Of a stretch of 64,000 nt of DNA, positions 31,150 to 41,865 are shown one piece after another. A program made the position numbers and the translations under genes. This DNA comes from Ascarosepion bandense. Taxonomy: Eukaryota > Mollusca > Cephalopoda > Sepiida > Sepiidae. The notes under the pieces are model-generated. The model ran no database searches. It was not told the DNA's origin and was given only the letters and a program-made list of their open reading frames with translations. Within the stretch, counting starts at the first letter, position 1, and every line of letters begins with the position of its first letter. The stretch spans positions 6,120,001 through 6,184,000 of the forward strand of contig JBBBDQ010001918.1 of assembly GCA_037127315.1 (NCBI GenBank). Direction: 5' to 3'.

Positions 31150-31555
31150 TCATTCCAGTCACTTTACTCATGAAGTGGTGCAAAATCTAATTGAATAAAA
31201 CCTAACTTCCAACCAGCTGTCAAAAATTATAGTTTACTCATTTTAATCTTATCTTTTATCTTACACAGACAAAATAATTTTCTTTAAAAATATGACTAAT
31301 TGCAATGTTTCATGCTCCAATATAACTTTAAAAATTATTTTACTTAAATAAATGACCCAAACAATACTTAATTAGTTTTCTTAACTACAACATACGTCAG
31401 TGTACCATAATTATTTAATCTTAATTCTAACCTAAGCATCCCAGCACATTTACTCATGAGGTAGTATAAACACAATTTTAAAAAAAAACTAAAATCTAGC
31501 CTGCTGTTAAAAATTATTGTCTACCCATTTTCAGTCCCACTAGACAAAATTAAAA
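31150..31555 (+). repeat. Diverged direct repeat, ~115-bp units ~283 bp apart
   Basis: Around 31155-31255 and 31438-31540 the same sequence of phrases recurs: ccag.cac.tttactcatga, then aaacctaacttccaaccagc or its variant, then tgtcaaaaattatagt. The surrounding 31100-31840 is otherwise AT-rich with no gene. Confidence 0.7.
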
Positions 31556-31850
31556 AGTGGCATATCTAGACACCAGACCATCCTGCTTCCTTTTACGACC
31601 CAGATCATTAATCTCCATAGTTATCTAATTCTCAGTTTTGACGGAACAATATTGACACACCTAAAACATCCTCCAACTACTAATTCCTAATTTCCTGAAG
31701 AACTATGAATTCATCTTGTATTTTCAAAGTAAATCATTTTCATCATTTATTTTAACATATCACCTGAATTAGAAAATCATAGATCTGAAAAATTAAAATT
31801 TTATGTTGTGATATAATGCTTTTATAAACCATTGTAAGAACAATATTATA

Positions 31851-31851
<1 letters not shown>

Positions 31852-31912
<61 letters not shown>
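31852..31912. repeat. (GATA)n microsatellite
   Basis: The preceding ttttataaaccattgtaaga resembles the outer end of the Penelope element at 35945-35985, which is also followed by (TA)n and (GATA)n. Confidence 0.95.
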
Positions 31913-31913
<1 letters not shown>

Positions 31914-32054
31914 TTCTTCAGTTGTAAACGAGTTATTACGCTACCTAGGTTTCTACCATGTGGTGTCTTCAGGCGATTTGCAATAATCATAAGTTATTGC
32001 AAATTGCCTGAAGAAACCTAGGTCACGTAATAACTCGTTTACAAATAATGAATA
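31911..32054. repeat. Foldback, ~60-75 bp arms
   Basis: Left 31911-31986 (gtaaacgagttattacg... to ...gcgatttgcaataa) and right 31993-32054 (ttattgcaaattgcctgaag... to ...cgtaataactcgtttac) are reverse complements, except that the left arm has about 14 extra bases (taccatgtggtgtc). Only 6-7 nt lie between the arms. Confidence 0.88.
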
Positions 32055-32154
32055 TTCAAAAGTTCTACAATATAATTGTATTGAACACGTTTTAATACAA
32101 CTGTGTACTGGTCTAATTTTATTATGCCCAAAAATTAGTAATTAAACATTCAAC

Positions 32155-32195
<41 letters not shown>

Positions 32196-32210
32196 GAAGA
32201 ATGGTAAACT

Positions 32211-32426
32211 TTGAAAAACAGTAGCTATTCACGCATCTCCGCATTGTTCATTCAGTAATGAATTTGAACACTCTCGGCTACTGGCGTGTGTTCACATTCT
32301 ATGTAATAGCTCAGAGGTAGAATCGCCGACCGATGTCAATTCGGTCGGGCTTCAATCTTGGCTAGAAGCAATCGGATGGCTAAACATACTGATGAACAGA
32401 TCTGTCTGCTGATGACTATATATATA
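32211..32426 (+). mobile_element. SINE B copy
   Basis: tRNA-like head at about 32310-32370 (tagctcagaggtagaatcgc, B-box cgggcttcaatc), then the tail ending tctgtctgctgatgac and (TA)n. Confidence 0.88.
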
Positions 32427-32487
32427 TATATTGTTATTATTATTATGATTATTATTATTACTACCAAAAACTAAGTAATTAAACATT

Positions 32488-32489
32488 CA

Positions 32490-32529
<40 letters not shown>

Positions 32530-32530
32530 T
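32488..32530. repeat. (GATA)n microsatellite
   Basis: About 10 units. The following 32531-33311 is unassigned, with one 65-codon frame of no recognisable content. Confidence 0.95.
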
Positions 32531-33310
32531 ATGTGCGTGTGTGTTTTGAATGATTCTCTTCAAATTTTAGAAACGCAATTGCATTTTTATCTCTCTGAAA
32601 GCCTGTCCTATTTCCCTTTTGTCTGGAGCCAATCCCTGCTGTTACTTGACGATGATTTGTTCAGATTTTGTAAAAACACTATTTTTCTTCGTTTCACATG
32701 GAATATGTTTGTTTGCTTTGTGGGTTAAGGCCTAATGGTTTCAAACGCTATTTTTGAATAATAAATAGGTTTAATTCTACCTACAAGAGCATTTTGAAAC
32801 AACTGTATATAACATTCATTGGGTCGGGCTACAGACGTTATGAAATCATATCAAAGTCAAATAAAATCTTAATTCTGACTAAACGAGACTTATTTTAACC
32901 TGTGTTTTAATAACTGAATTTTGTCTTACGTCTGTATATCCTTAGTACAGCCGAGTGAACTTTCTTCCTTATGTTGGCGTGTCCACCGTCATCCTACAAA
33001 ACTGGATTCTAAATTTGTTAGCTTTGAAGGCACTTTCTAGTTCAGTCCTTGATCTGCTTGTGTATAAGTTAAAATTTTAAGTAGAAATTTATTCTTTCAC
33101 CTATAAGTGAATAAATAAATGCAACAAATAGTCCATAGGAGAAACCTCAACGAACTTAAATAAATTTAAAAAGCAAACGAAAGAGATATTTTTGTATACA
33201 TCAGAAATGTTTAAGTTATTCATCAATTTGACTGGCCATAATTTTTCTTTAAAATGCTACTTTAATTAAAAAAGATAATTATTTACCGAGAAGAAGTAAA
33301 GAAAGTACTG

Positions 33311-33311
<1 letters not shown>

Positions 33312-33366
<55 letters not shown>
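33312..33366. repeat. (TA)n microsatellite
   Basis: Pure (TA)n, upstream of the Penelope left arm. Confidence 0.97.
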
Positions 33367-33369
<3 letters not shown>

Positions 33370-33458
33370 AAGAAAGTTATGGAACACGTAGGTTTTAAAC
33401 CCACTATTCATGCATTTACTTTCATAAAGTGCTCGATACAACTTATAGCTTTATATTG

Positions 33459-33830
33459 TAATGTTTGTTACAACAGTTTATAAAAGCATAGTATCACTAC
33501 ACAAACATTTTTACGTTTCGGAGCTACGTTTGCCCCTCTTCTGGTGATGAGTTTAAATGAAATATAAATGATGAAAACGATTTATTTTTGGTAATATATG
33601 TAAGTGAATGTGGTGGGACTGTAGTGCGATTTATCCGGCAATTTGCAGCCATATTGATACAGTCGTGGGTTAGGAGAGGGGTGCGAATTAGCTTAGTTTG
33701 GGACAGGTCACTTTTTAGTTTTGTCTGGGTAATTTTTATATTGGGATGTAAGGTTTTTTAAGGAAGGGTAGATACTTTTTATTTTACTACTATCTATGAG
33801 TGGATGGAATAAAGTTTCTATTAATTTTGT
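33459..33830 (-). repeat. Penelope-like element, left inverted arm
   Basis: About 370 bp (taatgtttgttacaacagtt, then gtttcggagctacgtttgcc, to gtgggtggatggaataaag-type text) are inverted relative to 34526-34637 plus 35719-35980. Inverted or tandem pseudo-LTRs are known for Penelope-like elements, and the coding relic lies between the arms. Confidence 0.85.
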
Positions 33831-33832
33831 GT

Positions 33833-34415
33833 GAGTTTACTGAAACTGAAACTGAAACTGAGTTATAGTTGCACAAACAACCTCGAAAATATCATAACTA
33901 ATCATAATAAATATATCTTAAATCAACACGTGGATCGAAATAAAATTAACTACCAAAGTAATAAAGAGGACAACAATAAAACTTATGCAATTGTAGAAAC
34001 CCCAACAATTGCCCACTACAAAATAGGTGTAAATTAAATTCAGTTGTCTATCAATGCAATATAACATCAATAGAAAACCCCACTATAAATAAAGCGTCTA
34101 TCGGATCTACAAAGAACACATTTAAGCAGCGCTGGTACATGCACTTAACTTCATTAAAAAACAACTTATATCGAAACAAACATCCCTTTCTACATATTTT
34201 TGGAAATTAAAAGATACAAAACAGAAACCCAAATTAAAATGGAAAATCCTGGAAAAAGCTAGAACCTGCAACTCACTTAACGACATCTGCCCTTTATGCT
34301 TAAGTGAAAAACTACACATTCTAAAGTACCCCAACAATGGCGAATTGTTGAACCGGAGACATGAATTAGCAGTGGTATGTAAACGTAGAAAATATTTTTC
34401 ATTAAAATTTAATTA
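33833..34415 (+). pseudogene. Penelope-like element: linker and GIY-YIG domain relic
   Basis: Plus-strand text: KLSYSCTNNLENIITNHNKY (linker), then after a stop near 34036 the GIY-YIG part (SIGSTKNTFKQRWYMHLTSL), a frameshift near 34198, and STYFWKLKDTKQKPKLKWKI, CPLCLSEKLHIL and LLNRRHELAVVCKRRKYF. This is the C-terminal order of Penelope-like ORFs. The RT domain is missing. The expected YIG reads SIG. Confidence 0.85.
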
Positions 34416-34525
34416 ACCAAAAAATACCTCATTCACATAAAATAATCCCCTCCAAAAAGGTAATAAACACCCATGTTTAAACCTCAAAATAAAAAAAAAA
34501 CAACAACGTATAAATAAAAGAAAAT

Positions 34526-35980
34526 AAACTCACACAATATTAATAACAACTTTATTCCATCCACTCATAAATAGTAGTAAAATAAAAAGGTCTCTACTCT
34601 TCCTTAAAAAAAAAACCTTACATTCCAATAAAAAAAATCTTCTTCTTCTAAGAGTCCTGTCCCTTCAGGACGTAGGCGATCTTGGTTTTCCACGTTTCTC
34701 TATCCCTGCTGGCTCTGAGAACGCCTTCTCCTGTTAAACCATGCAATCCTCGTTCCGTCATCCACCTCATTAGGTCCCTCAAATATGTTATCCGTTGCTT
34801 TCCCTTGTCTTTCTTTCCCTCTATCTTGCCTGTTATTATCAGATTCTACAAGCCCGCCTTCCTCATTGCGTGTTCCAGAAACTTCAGCTGTCTCTTCCTG
34901 ATGCTCAGTATTAATTTTCTTTTTGTTTCTATCATTTCCAAGACCTCATCATTGCTCACATGCTCGATCCATAATATTCGCAGCATCCTTCTGTAGAACC
35001 AAATTTCAGTTGCTTCAAGTTTTTCCTTCATCTTTGATTGTATTGTCCAGCATTCACTGCCATATTGAAGGACGGACAGCACGTAGCCATCCAGTACTCT
35101 CTTCCTAGTTTCTAACGAAATTGTCCTGTTTCTTAATACTTTACTCAACTTCTAGAATGCTTCCTTCGCCATGCTAATTCGCCTTCGGATCTCTGTGTCG
35201 CACTTTCCGTCTTCTGTTATAACGCCTCCCAGGTATTTAAATTTTTGTACCTGCTTGATTCTGGTATCCTCGACCTGTATGTGGCATTTTGCGCTGCCCT
35301 TTTTGCTGATGACTATGTATTCGGTTTTCGTGGAGTTTATTTCTAGTCTTTTCTTGTTACTTTCTTCTGCTACCTTCTGTAGGAGGTTTTGTAGTTTCCT
35401 TTCTGTGTCTGCTATCAGTAATGTATCATCTGCGTACCTTAGGTTGTTTAAATTGTTTGCCTCCGATTACGAATCCAGGCATAACTTCTAGGGTCCTCAA
35501 AATATTCTCGCTGAATAAGTTGAACAGATCCGGTAAAAAGACACATCCTTTTACGTTCCTTTCTATCTTTGTATATCTGCGGAATTCGTTACCTCTCCGT
35601 ATACAAGCGGTTTGCTGCCAGTAAAGATTCTTGATTACTCTCAAGTCTTTCCCAAACATGTCCAGGCTGCCGAGCATCTGCGTCAGTTCAGTGTGGCGTA
35701 TTTTGTCAAACGCCTACGCAGAAAGTGACCTGTCCAAAACTAAGCTATTCCGCTGCCCTCTCCTAAGCAAAGGCTGTATCACTTTGGCTACAAACTGCCG
35801 GCTAAATCGCACTACACTCCCACCACATTCACTTACATATCTTATAACAAAAAATAAATCGTTTTCACCATTTATTTTTCATTTACACTCATCACCAGAA
35901 GAGGGTCAAACGTAGCTCCGAAACGCGAAAATTTTTGTGTAGTGATACTATGTATTTATAAACCATTATAACAAACATTA
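34526..35980 (+). repeat. Penelope-like element, right inverted arm split by a LINE
   Basis: 34526-34637 and 35719-35980 together match the reverse complement of 33459-33830. About 20 bp of the arm are missing at the LINE insertion site. The outer end (accattataacaaacattag) meets (TA)n and (GATA)n. Confidence 0.85.
34638..35718 (-). pseudogene. LINE 3' half inserted in the Penelope arm
   Basis: It starts (minus-strand 3' end) with the (GAA)n tail as atcttcttcttct at 34638. The readable segments are RTISLETRKRVLDGYVLSVL, QYGSECWTIQSKM, FYRRMLRILWIEHVSNDEVL and KFLEHAMRKAGL. An intact YADD is encoded at 35436-35425. It is truncated at 35718, just upstream of palm motif B. Less decayed than the copy at 25191-26626 over the shared part. 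Confidence 0.9.
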
Positions 35981-35981
35981 G

Positions 35982-35984
<3 letters not shown>

Positions 35985-36068
<84 letters not shown>
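35985..36068. repeat. (TA)n then (GATA)n microsatellite
   Basis: Adjacent to the outer end of the Penelope element. Confidence 0.97.
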
Positions 36069-36070
<2 letters not shown>

Positions 36071-36214
36071 GTGGGATATTTAATAAGAAAAATTTTAAGA
36101 AAGCAAACAGCAAAAAAATCTAAATGAGATCGGCTAGACTATATATATAAAATAAATATTTAAAAAGAAAAATAAATTTAAAATTTCAGCGTTCCCTCAT
36201 CATCTTCTACATTC

Positions 36215-36348
36215 TTTCATCCCATTCATCTTTTGTTCTTTTCTCAATACTTTCCTTGCCTAGCCTTTTGTTTCACTTTCACTGCCTATAACTACCTGCG
36301 TACTAGTGGTATTCCAGTCTTGCGTAGGGTTAAATAATTAAAAAGAAA
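36215..36348 (+). mobile_element. Degraded CR1-like LINE 3' tail
   Basis: The phrase cctgcgtactagtggtattc, then cttgcgtagggttaaataat and A-rich DNA, corresponds to the tail at 37260-37324 (cctgcgcaatagtggcagtg...). No coding part is visible. Confidence 0.6.
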
Positions 36349-36439
36349 GTGTTCAATGATGAAATTTGGGTTAAGGAAGTAGCAAATGCTAAATAAGTCA
36401 TCGTTATTGTTTTATAACCTCGCTTTGATACATTTTATT

Positions 36440-36740
36440 ACAATGGAGTGTAAGACAAGGTTGCGTTTCCTCACCAGATCTATTCAAACTATACAACGAG
36501 GCAGTTCTGAGAAAACTACAAGTTCTGCCATGATTTGTCATTGCCAGCCACATTTTGAACAATATAAGATACGAAGATGATACAGATACAGAAAAGAAAC
36601 CACATGGCCTCCTACAGAAGGTAGCTAAAGGAAGTGAAAAGAAAGGACTAAACATAAACTACAAGAAAATTGCCAACTACAAGCCAGAGATACTAAAATC
36701 AAGCAGGTGAAGAAATTTAAATACCCAGAAACTGGCCGTT
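36440..36740 (+). pseudogene. LINE RT fragment, palm region
   Basis: A GVRQGCVSSPDLFKLYN-like stretch (RT motif B), then LQVLP and IRYEDDT (YADD mutated to YEDD), running to the KFKYP region. It is truncated at both ends and frameshifted. Confidence 0.85.
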
Positions 36741-36857
36741 CTTTAGCTGTTTACACAAAATTTAGATTTCCATTAAAAATAACGTTTAAAATGATCAGAT
36801 CTGCCGGATTTATATATAAAATCTTCTTTGCAATATATATGTATATATATATATGTA
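36741..36857. repeat. Short repeat piece and (TA)n
   Basis: ccattaaaaataacgtttaa is shared with the palindrome at 51327-51452 and with 51828-51848. Confidence 0.5.
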
Positions 36858-36907
36858 TTCTAAACATATCTTGTTAAATATAAGAGACAATGAGTGTCTA
36901 TTAAGTT

Positions 36908-37324
36908 TAGATCACTGGTGCCCCCTAAATACGAATTTGAACGAGATACTAGATTAGCAACTAGATCCCACCCTTTTACAGTGAAACCGATAAAATGCAG
37001 CCGTAACTTCTACTCCAACAGTTTCTTTCCTCACACTTCCCGACTATGGAATTCTCTTCCAAACGATTGCTTCCCCGACGGCTACAATCTCCAGGAGTTT
37101 AAATGTAAGGTCAATAGACACCTCCTAACACACTAACCTGCTCCCATTCTATCAAGCACTCTTCCCATCTGCCCAACCCTCATCCTCGCTATCCTTACTC
37201 ATCTTTCACCTTCCTCCTGACATTCCCTAGGTCTAACCACTCCTTCTCTTTACCTTCCCCTATGTAGCCCCATGCGCAATAGTGGCAGTGGAATGCCTTG
37301 CTTGGGGTGAGATGATTAAAAATA
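36908..37324 (+). pseudogene. CR1-type LINE 3' end, low divergence
   Basis: Open from about 36910 to 37136: SLVPPKYEFERDTRLATRS, HPFTVKPIKC, SRLWNSLPNDCFPDGYNLQE, FKCKVNRHLLTH. A 3' UTR follows, then cttgcttggggtgagatgat plus A-rich DNA. It is very similar to the minus-strand copy at 61435-61857, suggesting recent activity of this family. Confidence 0.9.
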
Positions 37325-37466
37325 AAACCGTTCTAAACATCATACGTTGGCTTTAATTTCAGGTGAAAATAAAGAAAGAATTCTCCACCATTTGGATAAT
37401 TTTTTATTAAGTAGGTTTTAAGCATTCAGCACACATGAGCCATCTTCAGAGAGATTATTTATATCT

Positions 37467-37943
37467 CCTTTAGGTCCACTCTTTTCTAATTATTATATGG
37501 CAAATTTAGAAAATAAAATAATTAATGACTACAATAAACCCTCTATATATGTAAGATACATAGATGACATCTCTGTTTTAGCTAAAAATATCGATCAAAT
37601 TACATATCTTAAAAACAAATTTGAAAGTCGCGCCGTTCTTCAATTTACATTAGAACTTAATATTAATAACAAAATCCTATTCCTTGATGTATTCATTGAT
37701 TCTAGCACACATAGATTTACTACTTCTCTATATAGGAAACCAACTAGCATACATTCGTGTCTTCTTAATTATAATAGTTTATGCCCCCAACGATATAAAT
37801 TAGCTGTTATAAAAAACTTACTTCAATGCACAAAAATGATATCTTCTTCCAAATCTATATTTTATAAAGAATTACACATTAAGCAAACACTTGTCAATAA
37901 TGGATTTTCTAACTCCGTTATTGATTGGTTACGAGAACGTTAA
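37467..37943 (+). pseudogene. Penelope-like reverse transcriptase fragment
   Basis: ISPLGPLFSNYYMANLENK precedes the YVRYIDDISVL catalytic box (YIDD at about 37551-37565). Next come FTLELNINNKILFLDVFID, FTTSLYRKPTS, LNYNSLCPQRYK and KNLLQCTKM. The FLDV and YRKPT motifs are the Penelope RT signature. 149 codons remain open, with no stop until TAA after WLRER. The upstream RT half and the GIY-YIG domain are missing. Confidence 0.9.
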
Positions 37944-38425
37944 CATAAATAATATCTACCATCAGCGACGATTTGACATAAAACTTTGCTAAGCAACGAT
38001 AACAGTTACCAAAAATAGCAAACGCAGTTCGTAAATTTGTAATGCGGTTGTATGACATCACACCGCGAGAACGTCCAAAATGTTAACATAATCATATATT
38101 TAAATACAATGTAATGTGTTATGACCAGATTAAAACGTGATTTTATTAAGTGTGGGTTGTTTGGATTTAATGTCGGTGGCCTCCAACATCTAAAGGTTTC
38201 TTTTATTGTGTGTATGAGTGAGGATTATTGTATTGTTGACTAAAGCTTAGAACCAACTTAATAAAAAATTATCCAAATGTTGGAGAATTTTTGTCTTTAT
38301 TTTCACCTGAAATTAAAGCCAAATACGATGTTTAAAACAGCTCATGATTAAACATAATAGACGTTAATTGTCTGTTATTTTTAAGAGTATATGTTTAGAA
38401 AAGTATCTGCTGCCTCGATACACTA

Positions 38426-38430
38426 TACAT

Positions 38431-38471
<41 letters not shown>

Positions 38472-38980
38472 CAACTATTTATATACTCAGTTATGATCTG
38501 AGATTAAGTACAGGGTGGTTAAAAAAAGAAGACAAGAAGAAAACTATATTTAACTCGCCTACGTGTTTCGTCCTGTGATAGGATTTATCAAGGTTATAAT
38601 GACGAAATGAGCTTTATTCCTAATTACTTATTTATAAACAGTGTTGGCTACTATAAAAAAAACGCTCACAAATCATTAAAAAAGATTAAAAGAATATTTT
38701 AGTTTTACAATTCATTCATGTGTAGTACAATATCACGAGATGTTAAAATGAAGGGAATTCAAGCGTTTTCATTGGACTTTTTATTATGTATTTTAGTCTG
38801 TTTCAGTATCATTTTCCCAATCTCAACTTTTCTGATGGAAAATAAATATTTCTTATTAAATACTGTTTTCTTCTTGTCTTTTTATATTTAACCATAAAAC
38901 TATATATATATTAGCTGGAACCATGAAATACGCCGTAGAGTAAATATTTGTAAAATTAGAAAATACATATTATACTCAGG
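38426..38980. other. AT-rich sequence with a Penelope-like terminal phrase
   Basis: (CA)n(TA)n at 38430-38471, then text such as cctacgtgtttcgtcctgtg ataggatttatcaagg (38558-38593), in the style of Penelope pseudo-LTRs. No coding content. Confidence 0.35.
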
Positions 38981-38981
38981 A

Positions 38982-39825
38982 AAAAGCAATTCTGAAGGAA
39001 AAACTATAAGTTCTGCCAAGATTCGTTATTTACGGCCATAATCTGAATAATATAAGAACGAATATGATACAGACACGGAAAAGAAACCACATCACCTACT
39101 ACAGAAGGTAGGTAAAGGAAGCGAAAGGAAAGTTTAAACATAAACTACGAGAAAACTGAACGCCTGGTCATTAGTAAAAAGAGGAACACACAATGCTAAC
39201 CACAAGTCGGGGATATTGAAATAAAAAATATACAGAAATTTAAATACCTGGGAAAATGTGACACCGAGATCCGAAGGCGTATTGGCATAGCCAGAGTTAC
39301 TTTCGAAAATCTGAGTAGGGTATTGCGAGAAAGGAAAATTTCGTTGAAATCAAAGAAAATAATACTGGACTGTTATGTAACATATGTACTCCTATATAGC
39401 AGCGAATACTGGAAGATTTCCTCAGAGATGAGGTAGCGACTCAAAGTAACAGAAACGTGGTTCTACAGGAGGATGCTGAGGATACTATGGACCAAATATG
39501 TGAGCAACGACAAGGTTTTGGACAAGATGCAAAAGAAAAGGAAACTTATTCTTAGCATTCGGAAGTGACAGTTGAGGTTTCTTGGACGAGTAATGAGGAA
39601 GGAGGGCTTATAGAATCGAATACTCACAGGACGGATAAAGGGAAAGAGGGATGAGGAAATCAGCGCGATTCATACTTGATGGACTTGAGGTAGTATTTGG
39701 CGAAGCGGGGTTTGTGAGAGATACTACGAGGAAAAATGTCAAGAATGACAGTGGATAGGGGCAATTGGAAGTCCAGGATCGCCTACGACCTGAAAGACAC
39801 AGTACGTAAAGAAGAAGAAAGTCAG
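38982..39825 (+). pseudogene. LINE 3' fragment with (GAA)n tail
   Basis: Collinear with the other LINE copies: the palm end (degraded, IRTNMIQ in place of the YADD region), then CDTEIRRRIGIARVTFENLS, a terminal WFYRRMLRILWTKYVSND block, KRKLILSIRK and a divergent C-terminus (TFLDGLEVVFGEAGFVRDTT), ending gtaaagaagaagaaag. The C-terminus defines a second subfamily shared with 55299-55822. Confidence 0.87.
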
Positions 39826-40401
39826 CTTACGAACCAATAACAAACTTTTACCAAACTGTTTTAGTATGCTTTTGAATATTTTTTTGTCAAATTTTCTATA
39901 AAATGTTCCATATGGAAATGTGCAATGAGGCCAAATTTGTTCGAACTCAAATAGATACGGTATATTCTTCGATTCTTTCGTGTTCAAAGTGGTTTTCACG
40001 GGTTTTATGCATCGATTTACATCCTCGTCTTGGTTAATATTTTGATAATCTTCAACCATCTTAGGCTTCAATGGGTAACATTTCGCGAATTGTAAACTGA
40101 ACCTATTATTCATACATAATTTATACCTAAACGTCTGCTACTATAGCATAAAGTGTCAACATTCCAGCAATTCAGAAGATGAACTAATTTTTTAAGAGGT
40201 TAAACCAGACCTTATGTTCAGATCTGTGACTAGTTATATTCGTTAGTTCTGAAGCTATAGGGAGATGATTAATTCGGCCTTGTGTCATACATAACCAAAC
40301 TCCCTTCAACTTAGGATTTATTCGTAAACATCAGAAGACTGACATCAGGTTACAGTTTGAAACGTGTGGTTTTGTGGAAGAATAAAAATATACATTTTGC
40401 A
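39826..40401. other. Unassigned sequence
   Basis: A 124-codon minus-strand frame (39739-40113) overlaps the LINE tail and has no recognisable domain. Its distal 60 residues (MNNRFSLQFAKCYPLKPKMV...) are of mixed composition. No family assigned. Confidence 0.3.
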
Positions 40402-41035
40402 TGTTAAAACAGAAATTTATTGATAAGAAATATTAACATGAATTGTGGAAATTAATGTTCAATTAGAAACATTACTAAGGAATTAAGGGTAGAGTTGGTA
40501 GTAGTATTTGACAGAATAAGTTTATGTGTACCTATGTAAGTATGTATGAGCGTTTGTTTGGTAGAAATGTCCTGGAAGGATTCGCTCAGTCTTAAAATGT
40601 CCGTTTGATATGAAGCATAAGCATATGGGAATGTTGAAAATGGAGAAGAAGTAAAAGGAATCAGCACACGAGAAAGAAGGAGAAAGAGAACGATGTGCGA
40701 CTTGACCTTACGTCCAGGTCGACTTGAAATTTCTCGCGTTACATTTTAGAGTGTCGTCTCTCTCGCTGCTCCTATTTGACTGACTGGCTGACACTGACCG
40801 AAGCATTTATAGATATTTAGCTTTTCGCATTGGATCACTAATTCTTCTCAGAGTTGTAAATAGCGTCCATTGGTCAGAATTTAGCATCTACTCGCGAAAT
40901 CCGGTTTCAAATTTTTCTTTCAGCACGTGGTCAACCCTTTTTCTATTTGGCAAAACCAGGATTTCACACGTCATTGTGAAACTTTTGTAAAAATGAAGAA
41001 GGTTGCTTTTATTTCTAAATTTTCTATCCACCACA
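40402..41035. repeat. Dispersed ~630-bp repeat, possible LTR
   Basis: It matches 62401-62880 plus 63636-63687 collinearly: tgttaaaacagaaatttatt at the start, atgagcgtttgtttggta, gaacgatgtgcgac, ccattggtcaga, aaaaccaggatttcac, and gaaggttgcttttatttct to ccaca at the end. It begins TG and ends CA, with an AATAAA on the minus strand near 40412 and a TATA-like tatctataaatgct (minus) near 40815. No target duplication was found, so LTR status is open. Confidence 0.65.
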
Positions 41036-41262
41036 TTTCTGCCAGTTCAGATCTTCATCGCTTGAACCCGTCATGTCACCTAAGCAAGATCAACTCATCC
41101 TCATTCGCTTCGAATTCCATTAGTAAGGAAGAAGTTCTACTCGGACAGCTTCTTCATCACAATTTTCACTTCTGAAATAAAGCCAATCATTATCTATCCT
41201 ACATATGATCATAATATGTACTTTTTACTTCCTCCTTTCACAGACTCACGCATCAGGTTATT
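41036..41262. other. Unassigned sequence
   Basis: An 82-codon plus-strand frame at 40927-41175 crosses the repeat boundary and is not recognised. Confidence 0.3.
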
Positions 41263-41600
41263 ACATCGGTTCTCTTAAAATCACCGAAGTTAAGGAACGT
41301 CGTGTTTGGTCAGTACCTACATGGGTGACCGTTTGGATATACCAGGCGCTGGTAAGTTTGGATGTGCGGGTGGATTTGTTAATCAAGGAGCCGAGTTCCA
41401 ATTGTCGTTGGTTTCGTTATATACACTTACACACGTGGTGTAATGGAAAACAGCTCGGAATCGGAAATTGGAGAGCTGAGTTCGAATCTAATTGTTATGT
41501 TCACTTACTCGCAAATACCCTTGGGAAAGTATGAATCAAGCTCTTTTCCCCCATTTATGGGTTAAATATTAAAATTTGTATCAAAAAATCATTATTATCT
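41263..41600 (+). mobile_element. Composite 5S-rRNA/tRNA SINE
   Basis: 5S-like part 41263-41352: atcaccgaagttaaggaacg, then gtcagtacctacatgggtga ccg and accaggcgctggtaag. A degraded tRNA-like head follows at about 41360-41425 (gagccgagttcc), then a better one at 41433-41485 (gtggtgtaatggaaaacagc, B-box tgagttcgaatct), the body and a non-SINE-A tail with ttatgggttaaatattaaaa. Confidence 0.8.
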
Positions 41601-41865
41601 CTCATATTTCAAATTATTTCCCGGCTTTTAAAAATCTACAAAAAGTTTATTAAGCCACAAAACCAAATCAATCTATCACATAGCCCTTAGTTTACGATTT
41701 TACAACAACTTAATCCAGAAGCCCACTGTTTGGAGTGTCTCTCTAGCCTTGAATTTTAATATTGAAAATATTATAAACTTCGAGGAATGGACAAGTATTT
41801 CGTGACTTCTATCACGAATAACATCTTATTAACATGTCTCTGAACTGAAAATGATTATTTGGGTT

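Larger units (their letters stand above)
36858..38425. mobile_element. Penelope-like element with inverted flanks, interrupted by a CR1 LINE
   Basis: The left flank 36858-36907 plus 37325-37425 and right flank 38245-38420 are inverted copies of one about 165-bp arm (ctaaacatat, then gacaatgagtgtctatta, then catcatacgttggctttaat). The RT relic lies between them. The left arm is cut by a CR1 LINE between aagttta and aaccgttctaaac. The arms also form the foldbacks at 21425, 24283 and 54385. Confidence 0.82.
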
